From Glebionis coronaria (taxonomy: Eukaryota; Streptophyta; Magnoliopsida; Asterales; Asteraceae), in NCBI GenBank assembly GCA_025667525.1, contig CM046875.1, positions 436,058,617-436,122,616 on the forward strand: a DNA stretch of 64,000 bases, read 5' to 3'. The number at the start of each line of letters is the position of its first letter. Positions within the stretch are counted from its first letter, which is position 1. The notes beneath the pieces were generated by a model, which made no database searches, was not told the origin of the DNA, and saw nothing but the letters and a program-made list of their open reading frames with translations. This document shows, one piece after another, positions 23,442-35,797 of this stretch. The position numbers and the translations under genes were made by a program.

Positions 23442-25413
23442 AATTCCCCTACACTTGAACATTGCCATGTCCTCATGCAATATTATATTTCAAGGCTTAA
23501 AAATTTACATTTCCCTCATAATAAATCCACCTTGGCCATATGAGATGCATCTACACTACTCTAAACTAAATGATGCATGATTTTGACTTTTAATAATGCA
23601 ATGAATCAAAATACAATTCTATCTATATCTCTTTGATTTTTCTTGAAATGGTTTTGATGGAAATAACTCATAAAGAATTCAATGACTTGGATTAGGGCTT
23701 GGATACCATGGATACTTATCACCCTCAAGTTTCACTTTCCCCATACCAAGCTTATAAATGGGATCATTGCATTCACAAGTAAATAGTGCATCAACTTATT
23801 CATGACAATTAAATGTGGAACCGGTTATTATTTGAGCAAATTGCTTGTGGGAAAATTTGTCATTATTCAAGTGTGAAATATAAGAAGTGTAAAATCCGAA
23901 AATAAGGAAGCACGGTTTTAATCCTAAGTAATCTTATCATCCATTACTTGAAAAACCGCTCATAATTAATATAAGTCCGTATTAAGAGTAATAAGTCATT
24001 CGCCTTATGTGTAAAATCCTCATGTCATGCTTTCATAAGTAGCTACACACTCGCTAAGGAAAGAAAAATAAAACTCACGCAATAATTTACATCCGCATCT
24101 TTTTGAGATTTTGGATCTTCAACCCCGCAACCCGTCAAGGTAATATTGGATTGGAGCAATCTATTGAATCCCCGCAACCCGTCAAGGTAATATTGGAACT
24201 CAATAGTCACTATAATTAACACCACACTGCCCCTCTTGGGAGTCTTGCATTATTTTTTTTCTTCTTTTTCTTTTTTTTTCTAGCCACTCATTTTTTTTCA
24301 TAAGCCGCTCTTATTTTTCTTTATTCCTCACCAAGAAATTTGCAAAGAAGAAAAGGAAAAACACCCGCTAAATATGGAGCATGACATAAGTCTAGTACAC
24401 ATAAAACGTGCTAACTTAGAATCTTAAGACGTACTCATATCAACCATAAATGATTAGCCAAAAATGCATAAGAGATTACAAACCAATTAAAACCGTACTT
24501 GATTATTTATTAACAATTATATACATGCGAAGAAAGTAGAGATAAAGAAGAGAAGGGTTTAGCCACAAGTAATTGCCATTAAGTCTAACTAGCCCTTTTA
24601 CACTTGCTTCAACTCTATCATTTCCCATTCTCCACAAATTTAAAATTTCAAAGAATGAAATTGGTGGAAGCTTAGCCTAATAGACCAATGAAGGACTACA
24701 TGGTTAAGGATACTAGCTAGAGAATGCTAAAATAAGCAAACTCGGGTTGAGTCAAAATATCCATGGCGGGCCTAATATGTCAAAGAAATCTAAACTTGTT
24801 AAAACCATGTTTTTATTATATTTTTCTTTTTATTTATTTTTGATGAAAATTAAGAGAAGAAATATATACAATGCAAATGTATTATGCAAATGAAAAATGA
24901 TAAATGCAAAAATCATGAATGCATATTTTTGGTGGCCAAAGTAGATCAAAAATTTGAAAAATGTTGAAAACTCATTTTTCCATGTTATCATGCAAGACAA
25001 TGACAAGTTCTAGGTAAGGTCACTTCGATAGAAGACCCCCCTACACTTAAGCTAAACATTGTCCTCAATGTTTAAGAGCATGGAAGTGTAAAAAACTTCC
25101 CCTACACTTATGACAATGAATAGACTTTGCTTAACCCAAGTTAAGGAAAGGACAACTATTAGTGAAATCATGTTTAAGCACAAGATGTCAATGAAAAGTC
25201 ACTAAAGTAACGAAGTGAACCGGATACAAGGGCCTCCTCCATAAGCTCCAAAGCATGAGATGAGTGAGCAACCCTACAAGCATAAAGACAAAAGAAGGTC
25301 TCCCCTACACTTATCTCCAAGTCTATGCCTTTATTGCTAACCTACCACACTCTAAACCTAGTTATACGATGCTTGAGTTAATGAGTCTCTAGCTCGACTC
25401 GTCCCTTAATGAA
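23442..25413 (-). other. Athila-B 3' noncoding region, PPTs and stem-loop
   Basis: Non-coding. The PPT (minus AAGTGTAGGGGAATT) abuts the LTR. Three more copies of AAGTGTAGGGG lie at 25035-25050, 25097-25110 and 25301-25313 (minus). Next to the first of these is a small hairpin CTTC-TATC-GAAG (25023-25034). Just after the pol stop is a GAGTC/GACTC stem with an 8-base loop (25383-25400). Two direct copies of CCCGCAACCCGTCAAGGTAA with an ATATTGGA tail lie at 24123-24150 and 24170-24197. Confidence 0.8.
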
Positions 25414-28400
25414 TTAATTCATGGGGAAAATGGGGACCTCTTGGACCATTTCAACGGAAATGTCCTCCCCAAAGTAATGTTTAACACGGTGACCATTCAC
25501 TTTAAAATTTGGACCATCGGGTTGGGACAACTCAAGAGTTCCATATGGAAACACTTGAGCAATAGTGAATGGACCGGACCATCTTGACTTAAGCTTGCCC
25601 GCAAAAAGCTTCAATCTTGAGTTAAAGAGGACAACCGGTTCTCCAACTTTGAACTCACGATTCTTGATCTTAGCATCATGCAATTTCTTAGTCTTTTCCT
25701 TGTAAAGCAAAGAATTCTCATAGGCATTGGCTCTCAACTCATCCATCTCATTGATTTGATCTTTCCTATGTGAACCGGCTTGGTTTAAATCAAAGTTAGC
25801 CCACTTGAGAGCCCAAGATGCCTTATGTTCTAACTCAAATGGAAGGTGGCACGCTTTTCCATAGACAAGCCTATAAGGAGTACAACCAATTGGTGTCTTA
25901 AAGGCCGTCCTAAACGCCCACAAAGCATCATCAAGCTTATCCGACCAAGAAGCTCTATACTCTCCCACCGTTCTTTCTAAAATTCTCTTTAAACCACGAT
26001 TTGTGACCTCGGTTTGACCATTTGTTTGAGGGTGATACGCGGTAGAAAGTCTATGATTCACTCCATATTTCTTCATAACTCTCGTGAATTGATCATTACA
26101 AAAGTGCGTACCACGATCACTTATGATGGCCCGAGGTACACCAAATCTAGCAAACAATTGTTTCAAGAACTTTACAACCACTCTAGCATCATTAGTAGGT
26201 AAGGCTTTAGCCTCCACCCACTTGGAAACATAATCCACCGCCACAAGTATATACTTGTTTCCCTTAGAGGATGGAAAAGGTCCCATGAAATCTATTCCCC
26301 ATACATCAAATATCTCACATTCTTGGATAAAATTTTGTGGCATCTCATCACGTTGTGTAATTTTTCCTTGTCTTTGACAAACATCACAAAATTTCACCAT
26401 CTCTTGAGCATCCTTGTAAATGGAAGGCCAATAGTAACCCGAATCAAAGACTTTTTTGGCGGTGTAGTTAGGCCCAAAATGTCCACCCGTAGGTCCTTTA
26501 TGACATGCTTCTAAGATCTTAAATGCCTCGGGCCCATCTACACACCGTCTAATGATTTGGTCCGCACATTGCCTAAAAAGATATGGATCATCCCAAAAGT
26601 AATACTTAACTTCCTTAAGAAACTTTTTCTTTTGTTGGTAAGTTAAACCCTCAATAAGCACATTGCCCACAAGATAGTTTGCTATATCCGCAAACCAAGG
26701 TGTGGCATCCTCTTGGGAAGAGATAGACATGAGCTCCTCTAGTGGAAAGGATTCATTGATTTCTTGATGTGGGAAATCTCCTTGAAAAGGATGCTCAAGT
26801 CTACTCAAATGATCCGCCGCTAAATTCTCGGCCCCTTTCTTATCACGAATCTCTATCTTAAACTCTTGAAGCAACAAAACCCATCTCAAAAGCCTAGGCT
26901 TAGCATCTTGTTTTGTCATAAGATACTTGAGAGCGGAGTGATCCGTATACACTATGGTCTTGGAAAGCACAAGATATGGTCTAAACTTCTCAAAAGCATA
27001 TACTATAGCAAGCAACTCTTTTTCCGTGGTAGTGTAATGAAGTTGTGCACCGGTCATGGTTTTACTCGCATAGTGTATAGGTTGAAAATGCTTATTAACT
27101 CTTTGTCCTAAGACGGCCCCCACCGCATAATCACTAGCGTCACACATAAGCTCAAAAGGTAATTCCCAATTTGGAGAAACCAAAACGGGAGCCTTAGTTA
27201 ATTTTTCCTTAAGGGTCTCAAAAGAGTCTAAACAAGCTTGATCAAAAATGAAAGGAGCCTCTTTCTCCAAGAGATGAGTCATCGGTCTAGCTATCTTAGA
27301 AAAATCTTGTATAAAGCGCCTATAAAATCCCGCATGACCTAAGAAACTCCTCACACCTTTAACCGAGGTGGGTGGGGGAAGCTTAGCAATCACATCAATT
27401 TTAGCTCGATCAACTTCTAATCCCTTGTTGGATATCTTGTGTCCTAAAACAATCCCCTCTTTCACCATAAAGTGACATTTCTCCCAATTAAGCACCAAAC
27501 GTGTTTCCTCACAACGCTTAAGCATTCTCTCAAGATTGGTGAGACATGAGCTAAAGGAGTTCCCAAATACGGAAAAATCATCCATAAAAACCTCCATGGT
27601 TTGCTCTATCATGTCATGGAAAATCGCCATCATGCACCTTTGAAACGTCCCCGGTGCATTACATAGGCCAAAAGGCATCCTCTTGTAAGCAAATGTACCG
27701 TAGGGACAAGTGAATGTGGTCTTTTCTTGATCCTTAGGGTCAATGGGTATTTGGAAATAACCCGAAAAGCCATCAAGAAAACAATAGTACTCATTTCCCG
27801 CTAAGCGTTCAAGCATTTGATCCATAAAGGGAAGCGGGAAATGGTCTTTCCTAGTTGCCTAATTGAGTTTTCTATAATCAATGCAAACTCTCCAACCGGT
27901 TACAAGTCTCGTGGGAATAAGCTCATTGTTCTCATTAGGCACCACGGTGATTCCACCCTTCTTTGGAACACAATGAACCGGGCTAACCCATGGAGAGTCG
28001 GAAATGGGGTAAATCATACCCGCATCTAAGAGTTTAATCACTTCCTTCTTAATAACCTCATGGATTTTTGGGTTAACTCTCCTTTGGTTTTGAATGGCGG
28101 GTTTATAGTCATCCTCCATAAGGATTTTGTGAGTACAAAAATGTGGATCAATTCCCCTTATGTCGGATATTTTCCATGCTAAGGCTTTCTTGTGTTTCTT
28201 AAGAACTTCAATAAGTTGCTCCTTCTCATCCTCTTTCAACTCTTTAGCAATAATCACCGGTAATTGGTCTTTTCCTTCTAAGAAAGCATATTCTAAGTGG
28301 GATGGGAGTTCCTTAAGTTCAATGGGAGGTGGACTCTCTATGGAAGGTTTTACTATGGAAGGTTCCTCAATGGTAATCTCTTGTGGAATAGGAGAAGGAA

Positions 28401-31143
28401 TAGGGTCCTCATTGAGCAACTTTTGGATCGTAAGAATATCTTCTTCCCAATTAATGGGAGAATCATCATCACCAAGAAAGTTGGACTCAAATTCCTCCAA
28501 GAGGAAATCACTCTCTCCAAAAGGTGTTAAAGAGGGAGCAATTGAGGCCACGGTTTCAACATGTGGAATCTCATCACTAGCATTCTTACAAGCATCATGA
28601 AAGTGTTCATTACACACTTCATCTAGCACATCCACAATGTTAATAGTCTCACAAGGTCTAGACTCCTTAACCTCTTTTCTATCACAAACTTTCCCTAACT
28701 TAAACACCACTTTTTCATCCTCTACTCTCATAATTAATTCTCCTTCCGCCACATCTATCAAGGTACGACCCGTTCTCAAAAACGGTCTACCAACAATCAA
28801 AGGCACTCTAGGATCCATATCATAATCGACCACCACAAAGTCGGCCGGAAAGGTAAACTTATCCACACCTACAAACACATCTTCCGCTATACCTACGGGG
28901 TGAGCTATGGTTCGGTTGGCTAGTTCAAGAGTCATCCTAGTGGGAGTGAGCTCGGGAAGAGATAGTTGTTTCCAAACCGATAAAGGCATGAGATTTATGC
29001 TCGCCCCTAAATCCGCCAAAGCCATGCAATTTTCAACACCGGGAAAATTACAAGGTATCAAGAAGCGCCCCGGATATCCAAGTTTTGTTGGTAAGGTTTT
29101 AAGTAACACCGTGGAACAATTTTCATTAAGTGATGTGTTGGGCAAATCAACCAATTTTTCTTTGTTTGAGAGCAAATCCTTGAACATCTTAGCAAACTTT
29201 GGCATATAAGCAAGAGCTTCCGCAAAGGATATGTTGATATTGAGTTGCTTAAACATCCTTAAGAAATTGGAGACTTGTATGTCATCTTTGTTCTTTAACT
29301 TGTCCTTTTTCAACCTTGAAGGGTATGGAAGAGTAGGTTTTGGTGTAGGTGGAATAGGTGTTGTGGTGGAAGATTTGTCTTTGTTAGCCTCTTCATTGGG
29401 AAGTGTGGAAGGTAAAGGAGAAGTATGAGGTGGTTGAGAAGGTGTGTTTGAGTGAATAGGAGCACTTTGAGGAGGTGTAGTAGAAGTAGAAGGCTTGTCA
29501 CAAGTAGGAGCACAAGTGGGTTGAACAAGAGTAGGTTTAGGAGGTGAAGGATCCTTTGTTGTTGTTCCACTCCTTGTTGTAATAGCATTGACATTGGCCC
29601 TAGGGTTTGTTTGTGTGTTGGAAGGTAAAGCCCCTTGTGGTCTTTGAGTTACCGCCACTAAAACCCTATTGATTTGTTCCTCCATTGTACGTTTCACTTG
29701 GTCATTCATTCTCTTCTCAATTTCACGCATTTTCTTGTCAACATACTCTTGAGTCTCTTGCATCCCATATCCTTGAGTTTGATTTTGAGGCTAAGCTTGA
29801 TTTGGTATTGGAGCATATGCTTGATTGGGAATAAATGGAAGTGGTTGATTAAATCCTTGTTGTGGTGGATAAAAGGTATTTGCTTGAGGTTGAAATTGAT
29901 TGGGTGCCTTGTAGTTATTTCCTTGGTATGGTTGTCTTTGCCCTTGATTCCTTGCTAAAATTTGAGGAGGATTTTGTGGAATTTGGGTGGGTGGTTGGGG
30001 TGGGAAGCCGGGTGGAGTAAGGTAATTTTGGGATTTGTAAGAAAGGTTATTTGGATTGATGTTAGGCTTGAAGTGTTCACGGTGTTCCTCTTGATAAGCA
30101 TAGCATTCCCCTTGATACCCTTGCACCTTATCACATTGTTCATAAGAGTGGGGGCCTCCACAAGTAACACAAGAAATGGTGATGGCATTCACATTATTTG
30201 AGGAATTGTTCAATGTCATGCTCTTAAAATTTTGAACCATGTCATTAGTCATTTCTTGTCCTTGTTTGACTGTTTGAAGGATCTCTTTAAGAAGTTGGAT
30301 GTCACAAGGAGTTTGAGAAGTGTTTTGGATAACATGAACTCTTTCTTCAAATGGATTGTTTGTTTGAACCATTGCCTTAGTCTCAATAATGTTCAAAGCC
30401 TCGTGGTATGTCTTAAGAAGAATACTCCCTCCCGCGAAAGCATTTAGTGAATCTTGGTGGTGAGGTTTAAGGCCATTATAGAAGGTATTGATTTGGTTTA
30501 CATCATCCAATCCATGGTTAGGGCATCGCCTCAACAACTCACTATACTCTTCCCAAGCATCACTAAAGGATTGACTAGGTTTTTGTGTAAAGCCCATAAT
30601 TAAATTCCTCAAAGCCATAGTCTTTTATGGAGGAAAGAACTTGTTCAAAAACTTAGTGGTAAAACCGTCCCATGTGGTGATACTATCGGGTGGTTGGGTG
30701 TCTAACCAATGCTTAGCACTCCCATCTAAGGAAAATGACACTAACATCAATCTAATGACCTCATGTGGAACCCCATTATGCTTAATGGTATTGCAAAGTG
30801 AAAGGAATCTCTTAAGGTGAGCATGGGGATCCTCATTTTGTTTTCCCAAGAAAGGTGATAAAGCAACCATATTGATCATAGATGTATGTAGCTCAAATGT
30901 GTTAGCGGGAAAGTCGGGAATCTTAATGGCACTAGCATATACATGAATGTTGGATTGCATACGTTCATACAAAGTACGATTATCAATAGCCATGGCTTCT
31001 TGTGGTGGTGACAAAGCACGATTCTCGTGATCGGCTTGGTGGACGGTGGTGGTCTTACTCTTTCTCTTTTTCTTCCTTTTCGGAGGAAGAGGTTGTACAC
31101 CAATCGGTATTTGTGCACGCCCGCGAGTGAGCATGCAACTCAA
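25414..31143 (-). pseudogene. Athila-B gag-pol, three in-frame stops
   Basis: A single minus-strand frame of 1910 codons, the usual Athila length, interrupted only by stops at 30625-30627, 29791-29793 and 27859-27861. Gag has a Lys/Arg-rich N-terminus (residues 20-35), capsid to about residue 330 and a CX2CX3HX4C zinc knuckle (CVTCGGPHSYEQC). A Pro/Gln-rich linker follows. Protease has DLGAS near 29000. RT has [15 protein letters not shown] (about 27580) and NWEKCHF. RNase H has [13 protein letters not shown] and TDHSALKYL. Integrase has the HHCC region (about 26510-26380), DDE core ([27 protein letters not shown]) and a C-terminal GPF module ([11 protein letters not shown]). The first and third stops replace a codon in otherwise well-conserved stretches (FFPP, YRKLN). 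No frameshift is seen, so translation would be complete if the stops were read through. Confidence 0.93.
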
Positions 31144-31892
31144 TACGAGGAATGAGAGAGAAGCTCTCGTGTGACTTTGAAGAGAAATGGATTATCCTCT
31201 TCGAGTTTCAATATTAAATATCCACAAGAAAATAACAATATATGTATTTACTACTTTGGGTGCAAGACCCTCAATGAAGCCTTCCTTCTTAGAATACTCC
31301 CAAGTGAACGGGGGGTTAGGTGGCGCGAAGCACTTAAGTACCTATTGACCCTTAGATGGCATTTTATAGCACATCGCCTTTCTATTCACTTAAATGTTCG
31401 TATTCTTCGAATTGTTGCTTATTGAGAGTATTTATCTATTCTTGCTTTATTTTGTTTGATCGATACGCGTGTCAAGGACCGGAACGCCCCTCAACACGGT
31501 GTATTGCCTCGGCAATACTTATGGAAGATATGTAGATTGATTGTTCTTATACGTATACGTATTTACTTATAATAATATATGGAAAATATTTTTGTATTTA
31601 TGAGTTTTTTAAAGGAAAATACTATATGTACATAAAAACCGAGAGAATCCAATAATATATATTTTTGGGTGCAATCTCTTAGGAAAAAGATTGCTTTTTG
31701 GATTTTTTAATTTTTTTTGGTCAATTCTTTAGGAAAAGAATTGTTTTGTTAATTTTTTAGTTTTTATATATTTTTATATTTTTTATTTTTTATTTGTTTT
31801 TGATTTATGATCCGTAAAAATAACGTTCACAAAGTGAACGGATCCCAAAAGCCAATAAAAACCGTCAATCGATAGTCTCTCGTGTAGTCAAA
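31144..31892 (-). other. Athila-B RNA leader with three hairpins
   Basis: The non-coding leader between PBS and gag. Three perfect stems are visible: 31824-31840 (7 bp, 3-base loop), 31722-31743 (8 bp, 6-base loop) and 31671-31694 (7 bp, 10-base loop). The last two have different stems but the same loop core (TTCCTA in element sense). Placement just downstream of the PBS is where packaging or dimer signals usually lie; the role here is inferred. Confidence 0.65.
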
Positions 31893-31910
31893 GAACCGGC
31901 AGCGGCGCCA
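31893..31910 (-). other. Primer-binding site, tRNA-Asp type (Athila-B)
   Basis: Minus-strand TGGCGCCGCTGCCGGTTC, two bases inside the 5' LTR, the usual Athila primer site complementary to tRNA-Asp. Confidence 0.9.
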
Positions 31911-31912
31911 TT

Positions 31913-34900
31913 TGAAATGTAGTATAATGCAGTTCGTTTTCTCTCGATTCTTAACCAATAGAAAGTCCAACCAATATCGGGTTCTTAATTGTTCTTGGTT
32001 GTTAAGCTTGCTTGGTAATCTATTGCTAATTCAACAAATGCTAGTCAAAAGGAAAAATATTACCTACGTATATGTAAAACAAATTGCAAATACCACGTTT
32101 TTATTCAAGTAAAAATTAAAATTGCAAAACTTGAAACTAAAGGGACTGAAATTGTAATTTCTATGAAATGTAAATGCTTGTAATGTAAATTCTATTAACT
32201 ATAGGGACTAAAAATGTAAATCTGAAAACTATGAGGATCAAAAATGCACAAACTATAACAAACTTGCCAAAATGTAACAAATTAACAAACTACTAACTGA
32301 ATTCTAACAACTTTCAAAGTCCAGGGACCAAACTTATGCAAACCCTAATTACTTGGAAGTTTAGCCAACTATTCAACACTGATAGAAATGCAAGGACTAA
32401 AAAGCAATTTTTGAAAACTTTTAAACAAAAACGGGACAAATGAAAGAATAAGCTCGTTTGAGCTTATTACTCAATCAAATCAGATGAAACAACTTGCAAA
32501 AGACTTCAAATCCAATTTAAGCTACGTGTATCTAAGGAATCTTGCTAAAAGTCAGAAATAAGCAAATGAGTGCTTATTGATAAGCACAAAATAAGCTACA
32601 GCTTAAACCAAACAGTCACAACTTGATCTTTGTAATGAAACTAATTAAGCAACTTATTTCAAGAATGGGAAATCAAACCAGAACTATTTTCATCAAGAAA
32701 TGAGCTAGAAATCTGAAATAAGCTCAAAAGAGCTTATGTTGACCAAGTTTGACCAGAATTTGGAAAAAGCTCAAATTCTCAAAAATCAATATTCAACACT
32801 AATTAAACGTTTTTGTGAAAGAAAATCATGACTTTTATGAAGTGGATTTGAAGATATGAGAAAACAGTAACAAGCTTATCTCAGAGAATGAGCTTTGCTC
32901 AGCCTTTGACCAAAAAGCTATTTTCTGGCTTAATTCCTAGAACTGTAGAAATTCCTTTTAGAAACTGAAACTATATGATATTAGCTAGGACTGGAAACAA
33001 ATTTGAGGAAATTTCATCAAGTAATGAATGAGAAATTAGCAATTGAAAGTAACAAGTTTTTAAGTACACAGCTAAATGGAAACTGACCCAAACAATTTTG
33101 AAGCCATTTGCCTGATTGACCTTTTATTTGACTTGTAAAAGATATAAATCCACTTGTTAACACCTAAGGACTGGAAATCAACTCTAAAACACCAAAGCTC
33201 AACACTTGAAAACTACTTTTAAGCTATTCCCAAACACTCCTTAAACTGCTTATAACAAACTTTAACAAAGACTTATTAAGTTCTGAATTATACTGATTCA
33301 AATGCTATAGCAAACTAGATTCAATAGACTAAATGAAAGGTATTAAAATTGAAACCAAACAATTACCAAGGCTAAGACAGCAAGTAAGCTATTAGGCTAA
33401 AAAGTGACTGAAATGATGCAGTAACTACAATTAACTCTCAAATCAGTAAACAAGTATGCAAGATTAAGCTACAATCACACAAAAATCAATCAAACATCAA
33501 CTACTATCAAGTAAAACATGCAGCCATCAGAATTAAACTAGGAAAATAAAGCATGGCAGTTGACTGTTTAGAGGAACAAAAACAAGAACTATAGAACCTA
33601 ATGTAGATATCCTTTGGGAAGAAGAGGAGCGCTGAGCTCTCTTGCCCTAGTGATAACCACCACCTATCACTAGTATTCAACAAGTATCAACCATCAAACA
33701 GCTACAAATCATCTGGAATCAATCAAACTGCTTGAAATCTCCATTAGAACTAGGAAATGGCTGAATTGTGATCAACAAACTGGCAAACTTCACAAATGTC
33801 AGTTATGATCAATGGTTGATCATAACAAACATCAAACAGCAACAATACTATCAAACAGCAGCAAGATTTGAACTGGAATATGAAGAACAGAATTTGGCGG
33901 GAAAAATGAATTTGAATTTTATTGAAGGAAATCAGTTACAAAGTTTGTTACAAGCTATCAACTAACTAACTGACTCAAGAGTTTGTCAGACTCTTGAGTA
34001 GTTAGAAGAAAAGTGAGGGAAAAAGGGAAAGGAAAAGTTAACTAGGTGTTTTTACAAAATTAGGCTACATCTGAAAATGAAGAACAATCTAACTATTTAT
34101 AGGCAAGAAAGGAGAGTTTGTTGGAGTTGGTGACGTGTCAGAACCAGTCATAACTTGCCACGTGGAAAATTCTGCATTTGGCACTTTGAAGGTATGAACA
34201 ATGATTTGGGTGTTTTTGATTGGATGAGTGATTTGTTAATTGGTTTACACCGTTGAATTCGTCTCTCAAAATTAAGCAAGTTTGGTGTTTTAATCTTCCC
34301 ATGAAATGGCTTCTATCATAATCACGATCCTGGCAATATTTCTTGTTCTTGAAGATGACACGTGGCATTTCCTGGTTGGCTCTCATCTGGTCACACGGAT
34401 CAATATCCAAAATTGGATAAAAGGATTATGGAGTGGCGCTCTCTCATTGGTTGATTAAAAGGAAGTGCGCTTTCACTGTTGAGATCTTGCATTTAATGGA
34501 AAACGGCGCTAGTGGCTGATGTGGTGATCCATGTATATTATTTACTTGATTCTCATTGGCCATTTAACACTTCACACGGATTAAACCCAATTTTGATGTA
34601 AACTTGTCACTTTCAGTCCCTATACTTAGGCAGATTTATGATTTGATCTCTAATCTTCATTTCTTTGGCAAAACTAGTCCTTTGAACTTCATTCTTGAAC
34701 AAAATGGTCCTTTGACTGAGTTGACTTGAGAGTTGACCAAGTTTGACTTGAATCTTGACTTTTCATTATTTGCACTTTAAGTCCTTCAACTTTCATAACT
34801 TGTCAAGATAGGTCCTTATACTTCAAAGTCTTGTCACTTTTGATCCTCTTTTGTCTTTTTCATCCATTTGAGCTTGAATTTTCCTTGTTTTCTTGAAAAT

Positions 34901-35035
34901 GTATCTTTATACCTACACAAGTGCACACAAACACAAACATACCACATAATACTGTTTTTGCCAAATAAATTGGTATTTTGCTTCATGTTTTAGGGTTATT
35001 TGTTGATAAAAGGATATGAGTTTAAGCTCATATCA
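31913..35035 (-). repeat. Athila-B 5' LTR
   Basis: Partner of 20318-23441 with the same TG...CA ends. Differences noted by eye are about 11 substitutions and one single-base indel. The TATA-like box is at 34093-34102 (minus). Confidence 0.93.
34093..34102 (-). promoter_or_regulatory. LTR TATA box driving Athila-B
   Basis: Minus-strand CTATAAATAG in the 5' LTR, conserved in the 3' LTR and in Athila-E. Transcription would start about 30 bases further along the minus strand. Confidence 0.6.
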
Positions 35036-35797
35036 AATTCTGTAGAAGAGGCTCCTACAGATTTGAGCTTAAGCCTCTTCCTGAACATTTGGAGTATGCG
35101 TTTCTTCACAAAGAAAAATTACTGCCTGTAATTATTTCATCCCAACTTTCGGAAGAACACAAAACTGATCTATATGAAGTTCTCAAGAAGCATAAACAAG
35201 ATTTTGCATGGAAAAATTCTGACATTCCTGGCATATGTCCATCGTTCTACAAACACAAAATCCAACTTTTAGATAACAAGAAACCGATTGTTGAAAAACA
35301 ATGAAGATTAAGTCCTAACATGAAGGACGTTGTTAAAAAGATATCCTTAAACTCCTCGATTCTAGAATAATCTACCCAATCGTATATAGCCCCTGGGTTA
35401 TTCCTATTCATTGTGTACCTAAAAAGGGATGTATCACTGTAGTAACTAACAAAAATAATGAGTTAGTACCAACACGAACCATCACCGGATGGAGAGTGTG
35501 TATTGACTATCAAAAATTAAATGACGCAACCGCGAAAGATCATTTACCTTTGACCTTTATGGATCATATGTTAGAAAGACTCATAGGGAATGAATAGTTT
35601 TGTTTCCTCGATAGTTTTTCCAGATACTTTCAAATCCCAATCAACCCTATGGATCAAGAGAAAACCACATTTACTTGTCCATTTGGAACTTACGCATATA
35701 GGCTCATGCCTTTTAGCCTATGCAATGCACCTGCTACTTTTCAGAGGTGTATGATTGCAATCTTCCACGATATGATTGAAGAATCAGTCGAAGTCTT
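35036..35797 (+). pseudogene. Athila-C pol: linker and N-terminal RT
   Basis: Reads LPEHLEYAFL, the linker before RT, then [18 protein letters not shown] (about 35490-35520), FTCPFGTYAYRLMPF and the start of the catalytic strand, EVF, where the copia element cuts it. Broken by a TGA near 35301 (CGA expected), a TAG near 35596 and at least one frameshift near 35335. It continues at 61858 with MDD, the catalytic aspartates. It is similar in order to Athila-B and Athila-D but a separate, more diverged subfamily. Confidence 0.85.

Larger units (their letters stand above)
20318..35035 (-). mobile_element. Athila-B: nearly complete Ty3/gypsy element, 14.7 kb
   Basis: Minus-strand element with two 3.12-kb LTRs, a tRNA-Asp PBS, a 1910-codon gag-pol frame and a PPT. 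Its flanks are AAATC (20313-20317) and AATTC (35036-35040), an imperfect target-site duplication. By eye I count about 12 differences between the two LTRs, so the insertion is recent. There is no env-like frame in the 2 kb between pol and the 3' LTR, unlike some Athila members. Three in-frame stops prevent a full polyprotein. Confidence 0.93.

Noticed and set aside
23442..25413. Env-like frame expected in some Athila elements
   Set aside because: Both Athila-B and Athila-D (57866-59838) have about 2 kb here but no frame over 60-80 codons and no membrane or signal sequence.
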